A stretch of 64,000 nucleotides of DNA from Heyndrickxia vini (lineage in GTDB: Bacteria > Bacillota > Bacilli > Bacillales > Bacillaceae_C), in assembly GCF_016772275.1 (NCBI RefSeq), contig NZ_CP065425.1, positions 858,001 through 922,000 on the forward strand. Direction: 5' to 3'. Made by a program: the position numbers and the translations under genes. Numbering within the stretch: the stretch's first letter is position 1; every line of letters starts with the position of its first letter. Positions 17,376-25,785 of the stretch are shown here, piece by piece. Under the pieces are notes generated by a model. That model was not told the origin of the DNA. It saw only the letters and a program-made list of their open reading frames with translations, and did not search any database.

Positions 17376-17531
17376 ATGCCCTATGATAATTTTAAGTTAA
17401 AAGAAAAGATTGAAAAACTAAGAAAGAAAATGATAGAAGATGGACTGAAAAAAGGGCTAAAAAATAAGGATACTTTAGCATATAGTCAAGAACTGGATCA
17501 GTTGATTTACGAGTACCAATTAAAGATGTAG
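17376..17531 (+). CDS. Spo0E-like aspartyl-phosphate phosphatase
   Basis: The 51-residue product (MPYDNFKLKEKIEKLRKKMI ... LAYSQELDQLIYEYQLKM) shows the Spo0E family pattern: an N-terminal helix with I-xx-LR-xx-M, a variable loop, and the signature SQELD (residues 37-41). Spo0E proteins dephosphorylate the response regulator Spo0A and delay sporulation. GGGAG 9 bp upstream supports ATG 17376; the ATG at 17369 is in another frame and stops at once. The gene stands alone in gene-poor DNA. Its length is typical. The exact target (Spo0A or another regulator) is inferred from the family. Confidence 0.82.
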   Translation: MPYDNFKLKEKIEKLRKKMIEDGLKKGLKNKDTLAYSQELDQLIYEYQLKM

Positions 17532-18102
17532 TCAACTTAATCATAATTTTATAGCTGCCTTTGCTGGTGGCGGTGTCTCAATTGAAAAAGTTAAAAAACT
17601 TTAGATATACCCATCCACGAGACACCCCACAACAAGGATTCGGTCCATTACCCCATTGAGTCTCTCAAAATAACAAATCCCCATCTATAAAATATTTCCA
17701 TATGAATAAAAATAATCTTTCATTGGATGCTGGCCGCAACCATCTCCAATTCAACTTTCCTCCCGTAAAAGAATAATAACACCCTACCCAATCGGTGCCA
17801 GGCACCATTTATTCATATTTTTGCATAAATAATCCCGAAAATGAATAAAAGGTGCCAGGCACCGATTATACATTTTAACGCATTATTATTATGATATTTG
17901 CATAAATGGTGCCTGGCACCGTTTGTGGTTTCAGGTGTTACTTCTTTGTTACCATTTTTGGCTGTGGGGGTTGTATAGTTGTATATTATAATGGGATGGA
18001 TGTTAAGGAGATTTTGTAGGATACTATTTACAATTCAAAGGGTGTATATTTTGAGGGAATGATGGGTTTAACTATTACTTTTTGTAGGAAGGTAAAGCAG
18101 GT
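17532..18102. other. intergenic region carrying a triple REP cluster
   Basis: No gene is supported. GGTGTCTC (about 17569) and GAGACACC (about 17619) could form a long-loop hairpin after the Spo0E-like gene. The cluster of three REP palindromes lies at 17794-17920. Promoter signals for the lipoprotein gene must lie between 17940 and 18080 but were not resolved. Confidence 0.4.
17794..17920 (+). repeat. triple REP palindrome array with 57-bp period
   Basis: GGTGCCAGGCACC at 17794-17806 and 17851-17863 and GGTGCCTGGCACC at 17908-17920 are perfect or near-perfect palindromes that start exactly 57 bp apart. The 44-bp spacers carry the family flanks: ATTTATTCAT after the first copy, ATGAATAAAA before the second and GCATAAAT before the third. 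This equals two overlapping 70-bp elements like those at 20797 and 25682. Confidence 0.9.
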
Positions 18103-19386
18103 ATGAGACGTTTAATGATATATATGATGGCAATGATGAGTGCCATTCTGATAACGGGTTGCGATTTAGGAAAATCTCCGACTTCGCTGATTCAAATTCC
18201 GAAGTTATCAAAGAATAAGCAATTTTTAACTGAAGCAATTAAGAAAGCAATGCCTGCGGGCGCTGTTCTTGTTACACCTATTAAAAGCTCTACAAAAGAA
18301 ACGATTCACATGGTTGATATTGATGGAGATCATGTTGATGAAGCGATTGTCTTTTACAGAAATGAAGAATTTGATCGCGAAATATATATTTTAATTTTTA
18401 AAAAGAAAAATAATAGCTGGGTAAAAACAATCCATGAACAGGTAGGTGGCTATCAGCTCCATACGCTTTATTTTAAAGATATGAATCAAGATGGCAGGAA
18501 GGATATCGCACTAGGAATAGATTCTACTTATCCTGGAACTGAAACTTTGCCTGAAAATATGACGAAGGAATTGCATATTTTCACAATGAAAGGTCATACA
18601 TTAAATAGCTTTTTTACAATGCAATACACAGATGTTGTCGTGGATGATTTTAATGAAGATAAAGTTCCGGACATATCACTGATTACTTTTACTAAATCTA
18701 AAAATGCAAATATACAATTGTTACAGTGGCAGCCTCTGCATAAAAAAATGGAGATCATCTCAAAATTGAAATTACATGAGTATGTGAATGGTATTGAGAA
18801 TGTTTTTATCGGACAATTAAGTGATCATCACAAGGCATTATTTCTAGATTCGGGATTAGGTGCACATTCTGGATGGACTGATATTGTAGAATTCTCCAAT
18901 CAAAAGTTAAAAAGAGTGAAAATAAAAGAACGGCAATTATTAAAAGCTTACTATCTAGATTCAGGGGATGTAAATGATGACAAAATCACTGAAGTCGGAA
19001 ATATGTATCAACCACATGGTTGGGAAGGAGCTCCATATTCGGACACGCCGTGGATTGAAACGTATACACAGTATAATTCTGAAGGTATAGGCAAGAAAGT
19101 AGAAGAAAGATACATAGATGTCACACACGGATTTTACCTAGTAATTCCAAAAAAATGGTGGATGAATGTGACAATTGAAAAAGGAAAAAATTCATTAAAA
19201 ATGATTGGTTTGCCTAAAAAAAATATCGTATTCGATATTAAATGGTATCCGAATCATGAGTTACCAAACTTAACTAACTCCCGAGTTATTACTAAATCCG
19301 GCAAATTTACGTTTATCACTCAGTCACAAGCAAAGATGAGTGATTACCAAGCTTATTTTCATTTACTAGGTGAAGATTTTGAATAG
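18103..19386 (+). CDS. lipoprotein with FG-GAP/VCBS-like repeats, probable kinase partner
   Basis: The 427-residue product begins with a lipoprotein signal peptide; the lipobox is LITGC, with Cys22 as the lipidation site. Short Asp-rich motifs recur (MVDIDGDHVDEA, FKDMNQDGRKDIA, VVDDFNEDKVPDIS, DSGDVNDDKITEVG), the pattern of calcium-binding FG-GAP/VCBS-type beta-propeller repeats, here about four. It probably folds on the outer face of the membrane. It lies 45 bp upstream of a histidine kinase on the same strand. Lipoproteins of this kind are found next to two-component systems in Bacilli, so a sensing role for the kinase is plausible. No response regulator gene lies beside them. Confidence 0.75.
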   Translation: MRRLMIYMMAMMSAILITGCDLGKSPTSLIQIPKLSKNKQFLTEAIKKAMPAGAVLVTPIKSSTKETIHMVDIDGDHVDEAIVFYRNEEFDREIYILIFKKKNNSWVKTIHEQVGGYQLHTLYFKDMNQDGRKDIALGIDSTYPGTETLPENMTKELHIFTMKGHTLNSFFTMQYTDVVVDDFNEDKVPDISLITFTKSKNANIQLLQWQPLHKKMEIISKLKLHEYVNGIENVFIGQLSDHHKALFLDSGLGAHSGWTDIVEFSNQKLKRVKIKERQLLKAYYLDSGDVNDDKITEVGNMYQPHGWEGAPYSDTPWIETYTQYNSEGIGKKVEERYIDVTHGFYLVIPKKWWMNVTIEKGKNSLKMIGLPKKNIVFDIKWYPNHELPNLTNSRVITKSGKFTFITQSQAKMSDYQAYFHLLGEDFE

Positions 19387-19431
19387 GTTAGTTACCATGC
19401 AATTATTTTATATATGAAAGGGCCATGATGA

Positions 19432-20805
19432 ATGAAGAGGAAAGTAATTTTATATTTTATGACAATCATTGTGTTAATGCTGTTTCTTTTCATTGGGCTG
19501 TTTAGTATCTTTCTCAAGCAATATTATTATGGAGGAATTGCCAATACATTAGAAAACCATGCAGAAACCTCTTCCTCATTTTTTAATAAATATAATACTG
19601 TATTCAATAATAATATCCGGGAAATGAGCGGAGATATTATGGATAATTTCAATTATGAGGATGCTGAATTACAACTACTTAGCAGAAAAGGAGAAATCAT
19701 TCAATCCACCTCGGGCTTTAAGGTGAAAAGGGAAATTGTCCCGATTGATCCAACTGTACTTGAAGGCCGTTCCAATTATTCGATTGAAACCTCTGAGAAT
19801 GAAAAGGAAAAAGTAATATCTGTGTATACCCCTTTAATGTATCAAGGACAAGTTGTTGGTGTATTGAAATATATTTCTTCGTTGTCACAAGTAAATAAAA
19901 TGATGAATACCCTGATGTTCGAAATGCTTGTAATTGGGAGCATTGTAGCGATTATTGTTTTTCTTATAAGTTTAAAATTAGCAAACTCCTTTGTGAATCC
20001 GATAAAAAAAATTATTGAGTTTTCTACATCGATGGCGAAAGGACATTTCAAAGCAAGAGTAGATGAAAAATATCAGAATGAACTTGGTGAGCTTGCACAA
20101 TCGCTAAATTTTATGGCAGATGAAATTGCACGAACAGATAAAATGAAAAATGAATTTATTTCCTCGATTTCGCATGAGTTAAGGACACCGTTAACAGGTA
20201 TTAAAGGCTGGTCGGAAACGCTCCGTTCCTATGATGATTTGACGAAAGAAGAAGTTGAGCAAGGGATGACAATCATTTCAAATGAGACGAATCGTTTAAT
20301 TGGATTAGTGGAGGATTTACTGGATTTTTCTCGATTAGAAGCAAATCATTTAAAGGTTTATAAAGAGGGAATACAGGTTGATAGAATTATTGAACAAGCA
20401 GTATTACAGCTTGAGAAAAAAGCTGAGACAAAAAAGATTGCTATAACATCTGAGCTTCTGCCAGTCATTATCGATGCGGATCCAAATCGCTTAAAACAAG
20501 TATTCTTAAACATTATTGATAATGCCATCAAATTTTCACATGTTAATGGAGAGATTACTATTCGAATGAAAAAAGCCGGAAAAGACATCTGCATTTCGAT
20601 TAAAGACGAAGGAATTGGGATCGAAGCGAGTCAAATTTCTAAACTAATGGATAAATTTTATCAAGTAAACGCAAAAGCGATCGGAGCTGGTTTGGGACTT
20701 TCCATCTCAAAAGAAATCATTGATTTACATGAAGGAACCATCAAAATTAGCAGCAAACCGAACGAAGGAACCACCGTTTCCATTTATTTGCCATTCGGTA
20801 CCTGA
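19432..20805 (+). CDS. sensor histidine kinase, membrane-bound (HAMP-HisKA-HATPase)
   Basis: The 457-residue kinase has TM1 (about 7-29), an extracytoplasmic sensor domain (30-160), TM2 (about 162-184), HAMP (about 185-240), HisKA with His248 in ISSISHELRTPLTG, and HATPase_c with the N-box IIDNAIKFS, the G1 box DEGIGI and the G2 box GAGLGLSI. All catalytic motifs are intact. GAAAGGG precedes ATG 19432. The final codons and the TGA stop lie in the REPIN at 20797-20866, so the C-terminus FGT is element-derived. The neighbour upstream is a lipoprotein; no response regulator is adjacent, so the partner must be elsewhere. Confidence 0.88.
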   Translation: MKRKVILYFMTIIVLMLFLFIGLFSIFLKQYYYGGIANTLENHAETSSSFFNKYNTVFNNNIREMSGDIMDNFNYEDAELQLLSRKGEIIQSTSGFKVKREIVPIDPTVLEGRSNYSIETSENEKEKVISVYTPLMYQGQVVGVLKYISSLSQVNKMMNTLMFEMLVIGSIVAIIVFLISLKLANSFVNPIKKIIEFSTSMAKGHFKARVDEKYQNELGELAQSLNFMADEIARTDKMKNEFISSISHELRTPLTGIKGWSETLRSYDDLTKEEVEQGMTIISNETNRLIGLVEDLLDFSRLEANHLKVYKEGIQVDRIIEQAVLQLEKKAETKKIAITSELLPVIIDADPNRLKQVFLNIIDNAIKFSHVNGEITIRMKKAGKDICISIKDEGIGIEASQISKLMDKFYQVNAKAIGAGLGLSISKEIIDLHEGTIKISSKPNEGTTVSIYLPFGT

Positions 20806-20866
20806 CACCATTTATTCATTTTTGTGTATAATTATTGCAGAATTTGCATAAATGGTGCCAGGCACC
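20797..20866 (+). repeat. 70-bp REPIN-like element overlapping the kinase stop codon
   Basis: GGTACCTGACACC (20797-20809) and GGTGCCAGGCACC (20854-20866) bound a 44-bp spacer beginning ATTTATTCAT and ending GCATAAAT. Length and geometry equal those of the element at 25682. An extra GGCACC half-site plus T6 follows (20874-20884). It sits between the convergent kinase and YerD-like genes and may act as their transcription terminator. Confidence 0.9.
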
Positions 20867-20882
20867 GTTTTTGGCACCTTTT

Positions 20883-22493
20883 TTATAGGGCGATTTGATT
20901 GTTGGATGGTCTGATTAGGCCATGCATGTATTCTTTTCCGGTGTATAGTTGGCCGTTCATTGCGCGAAACATGAGGTGTTTTTCATTGAATTCTGTTGGG
21001 GAGGCTAGACCGGATGCCCCAGCAAGATTAAATAATCCTTCTCTTGTTGAAATGACATAGTTGCAGACACGATACATTTTTTCCTCGATTACTAATGCTT
21101 TTTCGCGATTTGGATCGGTTGTCGCTACACCGACTGGACATGTGTTCGAATGACAGGTTTGTGCCATAATGCAGCCGACTGAGATCATGAAGGCACGTGC
21201 CGTATTTATTAAATCGGCACCTAAGCAAAGCGCATAAGCCATCTTTTCTGGGGTAACTAATTTTCCCGAAGCAATGAGTGTCACATGATCACGCAAATCA
21301 TATTTTTTTAACATTTCATGCACAATGGGCAGTGCGGTATATAAAGGCAGTCCCGGTCCATCGGCTAATTCCTGATAGGTAGCACCTGTCCCGCCTTCTC
21401 CGCCATCAACCGTGATAAAATCAGGACTCTTTTTCTCCTGTGCCATAATTTTGACCAATTCTTCAACTTCATCACGATTTCCAACAACAATTTTAATACC
21501 AACAGGTTTGCCGCCAATCTCTCTTAATTGTTCAATAAAGTCTAGTAACCCTTTTGTATCATAGAATTGTCGAAAACGATTGGGGCTATCAATCGTCGTC
21601 CATGGTACTACACTTCGGATCTCCGCAATTTCGGGTGTCACTTTTTCCGCTTCTACATGTCCACCGCGAATTTTCGCCCCTTGGGCCAATTTTAATTCAA
21701 ACGCTTTTATTTGATCAATTTCACTTTTCACTTTAAACCGTTCCCATGAAAATTCGCCGTCATCCGTTCGGTAACCGAATAGGCCAGGCCCAATTTGAGC
21801 AATGATATCCACATTCCCTTTCATATGATGGGAGGATAACCCGCCTTCACCAGTATTCATCCATGTTCCACCGGCCATTCCAAGCCCTTTTGAAAGAGCT
21901 GTAATTGCATTTTTGCCAAGTGAACCGTAGCTCATCGCCGATTGTCCAATCAGCCCTTTTACATGAAATGGCTTAATACACCGACCTTTCCCAATGATTA
22001 TTTGATCTTGTTCAGATAAATAATATGGGGACACTTCCGCCTTTTCGGAATGCTCTTTTCTGCTCATGAGTTTCTCATTATCAACGGTATAAAGATATGT
22101 AGATATTTTGGGTTGTTGCTCAATCCTTAATTCTTCCCTTTGTGTTGGAAACATGGCATTTTTAAGAAAAAAACCTGATTCCTCGAAATTTCGTTCAGAA
22201 CCGAAGGACATAATTCTTCGTTTGTATTTCCCTGATTTAACAATACTTTCATACTGATTTCTTGAAAAAGGCTTCCCTTCCTCATTATTTAAAAATAAAT
22301 ATTGCCGTAACTCAGGTCCAATCTTTTCAATAATATATCGAATTCGCCCTAAAACTGGATAATTTCGTAACACGGCATGCTCCTTTTGCCGTGCATCACG
22401 GTAAGATATCCAAAAGTAAAGGCCGACAGGTAGTATAAAAACAACCACCATTAAAATAAAAATAATAACCAATAAAATTTGTGTCCAACTCAT
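20883..22493 (-). CDS. FMN-binding glutamate synthase-family protein, YerD-like
   Basis: The 536-residue protein has one N-terminal transmembrane segment (about 5-30), then a glutamate synthase central/FMN-binding TIM-barrel domain with GQSAMSYGSLG, NTGEGGLSSHH, DGGEGGTGATY and QTCHSNTCPVGVATT segments. The cysteine group matches the iron-sulfur or FMN-near site of GltS-type domains. It lacks the amidotransferase domain, so it is not a full glutamate synthase; the reaction of the YerD type is not established. Start ATG 22493 is preceded by an AGGATGGG stretch. It stands alone and converges on the kinase gene. Confidence 0.87.
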   Translation of the reverse strand: MSWTQILLVIIFILMVVVFILPVGLYFWISYRDARQKEHAVLRNYPVLGRIRYIIEKIGPELRQYLFLNNEEGKPFSRNQYESIVKSGKYKRRIMSFGSERNFEESGFFLKNAMFPTQREELRIEQQPKISTYLYTVDNEKLMSRKEHSEKAEVSPYYLSEQDQIIIGKGRCIKPFHVKGLIGQSAMSYGSLGKNAITALSKGLGMAGGTWMNTGEGGLSSHHMKGNVDIIAQIGPGLFGYRTDDGEFSWERFKVKSEIDQIKAFELKLAQGAKIRGGHVEAEKVTPEIAEIRSVVPWTTIDSPNRFRQFYDTKGLLDFIEQLREIGGKPVGIKIVVGNRDEVEELVKIMAQEKKSPDFITVDGGEGGTGATYQELADGPGLPLYTALPIVHEMLKKYDLRDHVTLIASGKLVTPEKMAYALCLGADLINTARAFMISVGCIMAQTCHSNTCPVGVATTDPNREKALVIEEKMYRVCNYVISTREGLFNLAGASGLASPTEFNEKHLMFRAMNGQLYTGKEYMHGLIRPSNNQIAL

Positions 22494-22631
22494 CCATTCC
22501 CATCCTTTCGTACATGTTTTCTATTAAACTTACTTAAACATAATATATAAAATTCCTATAAGGGGAATTTTCCACAAAAAACGGTTTTGTCTTTTCTCAC
22601 CTACATGGCACAATTCCCTATTTGAAAGAAA

Positions 22632-23264
22632 TTAATCGTTAGTACCAAATAAACCTTTCCAAAAAAACGTTAAGATGGTTTCGGCTGATTTTTCTGCGGT
22701 AGAGAATAATCCGGACCCATCTTGCTGTTTATAATTTCCAACCTTAATTAGTGCCAAATAGGCTTGTGTAGCAAACGTAATATTGATTGAGGAAATTTCC
22801 CCTTTCGTTACTGCATCCGAAAATGCATATTCAATACTCTCATATATTTTTTTCTCAGCTTCTTTCATTTCTTGGATCTGCTCATTGGAAAGGTCGGTTT
22901 TGGATTCACGTAAAAATTGCTCAATGTCAATCGAGGTTGTTGCTTCTAAATGGGCAAGTGTCACGTCATATAATCGCTCATATAATGGCTTATTTACCTC
23001 CATTAGACGATCAATACGTTCTTTTATCCTATTCATTAAGGAAACAATGGCTTCTTTATACAGTTCGGATTTTGAATCAAAGTAATAGTAAACAGTTGCT
23101 TTCGTAACACCCGCATTGAGGGCAACATCATCGACGGAAACATTTTGGTACCCGTTGTCAATGAATAAACGTGCCGCGGTTTGCAAAATTAATTGATTTC
23201 GTGGAATATCATTACTTTTTACTTTTGGTCTCCCAAGTGGGCGATGTTGTTTCTTTTTCATCAT
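22632..23264 (-). CDS. TetR/AcrR family transcriptional repressor
   Basis: The 210-residue protein has a canonical TetR N-terminus: ILQTAARLFIDNGYQNVSVD, then DVALNAGVTKATVYYYF (residues about 27-73) as helix-turn-helix. The ligand-binding C-terminal part is variable, as usual. It is divergent from an MMPL transporter 209 bp away and is very probably its repressor. The first residues are basic (MMKKKQHRPLGRPKVKSN), a common DNA-arm feature. The ligand is unknown. Confidence 0.88.
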   Translation of the reverse strand: MMKKKQHRPLGRPKVKSNDIPRNQLILQTAARLFIDNGYQNVSVDDVALNAGVTKATVYYYFDSKSELYKEAIVSLMNRIKERIDRLMEVNKPLYERLYDVTLAHLEATTSIDIEQFLRESKTDLSNEQIQEMKEAEKKIYESIEYAFSDAVTKGEISSINITFATQAYLALIKVGNYKQQDGSGLFSTAEKSAETILTFFWKGLFGTND

Positions 23265-23306
23265 TTGAATAGCTCCTAATATATAATAAGTTTAGTTTGA
23301 TAATTA

Positions 23307-23316
23307 ACTGACCAGT
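23307..23316. promoter_or_regulatory. candidate TetR operator between tetR and MMPL gene
   Basis: ACTGACCAGT (ACTG-AC-CAGT) is a short inverted repeat in the divergent gap, in AT-rich DNA close to the tetR start. Similar ACTGACC-type half-sites are known for TetR-family repressors of exporters. Only one copy was found, so this is tentative. Confidence 0.4.
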
Positions 23317-23473
23317 ATATATAATTATTTACATGTTAGCTTATAGCATTTACTTTAAAATCATATCATTAATTTTAAAATGATTGTCACAAACGATTGA
23401 GATCATCGCTATGTTAACAAATGCCACTGAATAAATAAATTTATGATTAACAAAAGAAGGAGGGATATTGTAA

Positions 23474-25690
23474 ATGAAAAAATTTTTCCTGCGTTTTGTC
23501 GAAGCAAGCTCCAGTCGAAAGGGAAGATGGATTACACTTGCAATTTGGGTCCTATTAGTAGGTGTGCTTTCTTCTATTTTTCCGATTGTTAATAAGGTAA
23601 CAGACAATGGTGCAGAAAATTTACCTGATAGCAAAATGTCTATCCAAGCTGAAAAGATTGCAAAACAGCAATTTCCTAATGAAACAGGGACCCCATTATT
23701 AGTTGTATGGTATCGGGATGGAGGACTCGTAAATCAAGATTATCAATTAATCTCAAAGCTTTATAATAAGCTGGAACAAGATCCACTTACCTATCAAAAT
23801 TTTATCCCGCCATTAGGGAAGATGCCACCTCAAGCTTTAACGGCATCCGCATCTGAAGATGGCACATCCATTGTAACCCCTATTTTTATGAAAAAAGATG
23901 CGAGTACAGATGAGTTAAAAGACAATTTAAAGGAATTGAAAACGTATTATCAACAACTAGGTTCGGAAAAGGTTCTAGATAAAAAGCTTTCAAAATCCGG
24001 TCTTCATGTACGTTTTACAGGGCCGGTAGGGATCTCAACGGATGCTTCGGCGCTTTTTAGTCAGGCAGATATTAAGTTGCTCATTGCAACCGTCATGTTA
24101 GTGTTGGTCTTGCTCATTCTTCTTTATCGTTCACCAATTCTTGCAATCATCCCGCTAATCGGAGTAGGATTTGCATATGGTGTCACAAGCCCAATTCTTG
24201 GACTTTTGGCGAAAGAGGGAATCATTACGGTTGATTCACAAGCTGTTTCTATCATGACCGTTTTACTGTTCGGAGCCGGAACTGATTATTGTTTGTTTTT
24301 AGTATCAAAATATCGAGAATACTTGCTTGTGGAAGATGATAAGTTTAAGGCGCTTCAACAGGCAATTAGACATTCCGGTGGAGCGATATTAGTTAGTGCA
24401 ATTACGGTCGTATTAAGTTTATGTACATTACTGCTAGCGCAATTTGGTTCGTATCACCGTTTTGCGGTACCTTTTAGCTTAGTTATTCTCATTATGGGGA
24501 TGGCGGCATTAACATTATTGCCGGCATTGCTCTCTATTTTCGGCAGAGGTGCCTTTTATCCATTTATCCCGAGAACAGAAGCAATGACCCGTGAATTCGA
24601 AAAGAAAAAAGGAAAGACAATTAGAAAACGTACGGCACATAGCCGGTTTAGCATAAAGCTTGGAAACTGGGTTACTGGCAGGCCGTGGACAGTCATTTTG
24701 ACAAGTGTCATCATTTTAGGAGTGCTTGCCTGCTTTACACCGCGTATTCAATACACACAAAACTTATTAGATTCTTTTCCTAAAGATATGGCTTCCCGTG
24801 AAGGGTTCGATATCATGGCAGATCATTTTTCACCGGGGGAGTTAGCACCTGTTCAGGTCATTGTCGACACGGAAGGAAAAAGCATTGACTTGAAGGAGAG
24901 ACTAAACAAGCTTTCTTTTGTGGATAGTGTTTCTGAGCCAACAAAAGGGAAGAAGAATGAACATTATTTATCATACAATGTGGACCTTTCTATTAATCCG
25001 TATGATACAAAAGCGGTTCAATCGATTCCAGATGTAAAAAAACAGGTCGAAGTGGCGTTAAAAGAAGCTGGAATTTCACCAGATAAACATTACTGGATTG
25101 GCGGTGAAACATCAGGTCTTTATGATACTGAATCAACAACTGCTCGGGATATGAAAGTAATTGTTCCAGTTGTAATTGTGATTATCGCTGCATTATTGCT
25201 TATGTATTTACGTTCCATTGTGGCAATGGTTTATTTAATTTTAACCGTGTTACTTTCTTATGTGTCAGCCCTTGGTGCAGGCTGGCTGCTCATTCATTAT
25301 GGGATGGGAATTCCGGCGATACAAGGCTTAATTCCGTTGTATGCCTTTGTCTTCCTTGTCGCATTGGGAGAAGATTATAATATATTCATGATCTCAAGCA
25401 TATGGAAAAATCGCAGAACCCAGCCGCATCGACAAGCCATTGCAAATGGTGTCACAGAAACAAGTAGTGTAATAACATCAGCAGGGCTTATTCTCGCAGG
25501 TACGTTCGCCGTATTAGCTACTTTACCAATACAAGTATTATTACAATTCGGCATCATAACCGCGATCGGTGTCCTACTGGACACATTCATCGTCCGACCA
25601 TTACTCGTCCCTGCCATCACAACAGTCCTTGGCAAATACGCCTTCTGGCCGGGAAAACCATGGAGAAAAAAAGAAAAACAAGGTGCCTGA
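23474..25690 (+). CDS. MMPL/RND family transporter, YdfJ-like
   Basis: The 738-residue membrane protein has two MMPL modules, each with an extracytoplasmic loop after the first helix and a cluster of about five further helices; about 12 transmembrane segments in total. Visible motifs are GAGTDYCLFLVSKYREYL (first module) and ALGEDYNIFMISSIW (second), the GxDY/F-type proton-relay region. Family members export lipids, siderophores or drugs using the proton gradient. RBS AAGGAGGG precedes ATG 23474. It is divergent from a TetR repressor. Its last residues (QGA) and TGA stop are encoded by the REPIN at 25682. Confidence 0.9.
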   Translation: MKKFFLRFVEASSSRKGRWITLAIWVLLVGVLSSIFPIVNKVTDNGAENLPDSKMSIQAEKIAKQQFPNETGTPLLVVWYRDGGLVNQDYQLISKLYNKLEQDPLTYQNFIPPLGKMPPQALTASASEDGTSIVTPIFMKKDASTDELKDNLKELKTYYQQLGSEKVLDKKLSKSGLHVRFTGPVGISTDASALFSQADIKLLIATVMLVLVLLILLYRSPILAIIPLIGVGFAYGVTSPILGLLAKEGIITVDSQAVSIMTVLLFGAGTDYCLFLVSKYREYLLVEDDKFKALQQAIRHSGGAILVSAITVVLSLCTLLLAQFGSYHRFAVPFSLVILIMGMAALTLLPALLSIFGRGAFYPFIPRTEAMTREFEKKKGKTIRKRTAHSRFSIKLGNWVTGRPWTVILTSVIILGVLACFTPRIQYTQNLLDSFPKDMASREGFDIMADHFSPGELAPVQVIVDTEGKSIDLKERLNKLSFVDSVSEPTKGKKNEHYLSYNVDLSINPYDTKAVQSIPDVKKQVEVALKEAGISPDKHYWIGGETSGLYDTESTTARDMKVIVPVVIVIIAALLLMYLRSIVAMVYLILTVLLSYVSALGAGWLLIHYGMGIPAIQGLIPLYAFVFLVALGEDYNIFMISSIWKNRRTQPHRQAIANGVTETSSVITSAGLILAGTFAVLATLPIQVLLQFGIITAIGVLLDTFIVRPLLVPAITTVLGKYAFWPGKPWRKKEKQGA

Positions 25691-25751
25691 CACCATTTAT
25701 TCATTTTTTCGCATAATTATTGCGAAATTTGTATAAATGGTGCCTGGCACC
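25682..25751 (+). repeat. 70-bp REPIN-like element overlapping the MMPL stop codon
   Basis: GGTGCCTGACACC (25682-25694) and GGTGCCTGGCACC (25739-25751) are 57 bp apart start to start. The spacer begins ATTTATTCAT, ends GTATAAAT and holds an inner hairpin (TCGCAATAAT-type arms, TCGCATAATTATTGCGA). A T-run follows directly, so the right palindrome can act as an intrinsic terminator for the MMPL gene. Confidence 0.92.
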
Positions 25752-25785
25752 TTTTTTTATATATTTTTAAAGAGGAATTCATAGA

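Noticed and set aside
17794-17920. Three regularly spaced palindromes could be a short CRISPR array.
   Set aside because: The repeats are 13 bp, the spacers share conserved flanks rather than being unrelated, no cas genes are present, and identical pairs occur at other loci.
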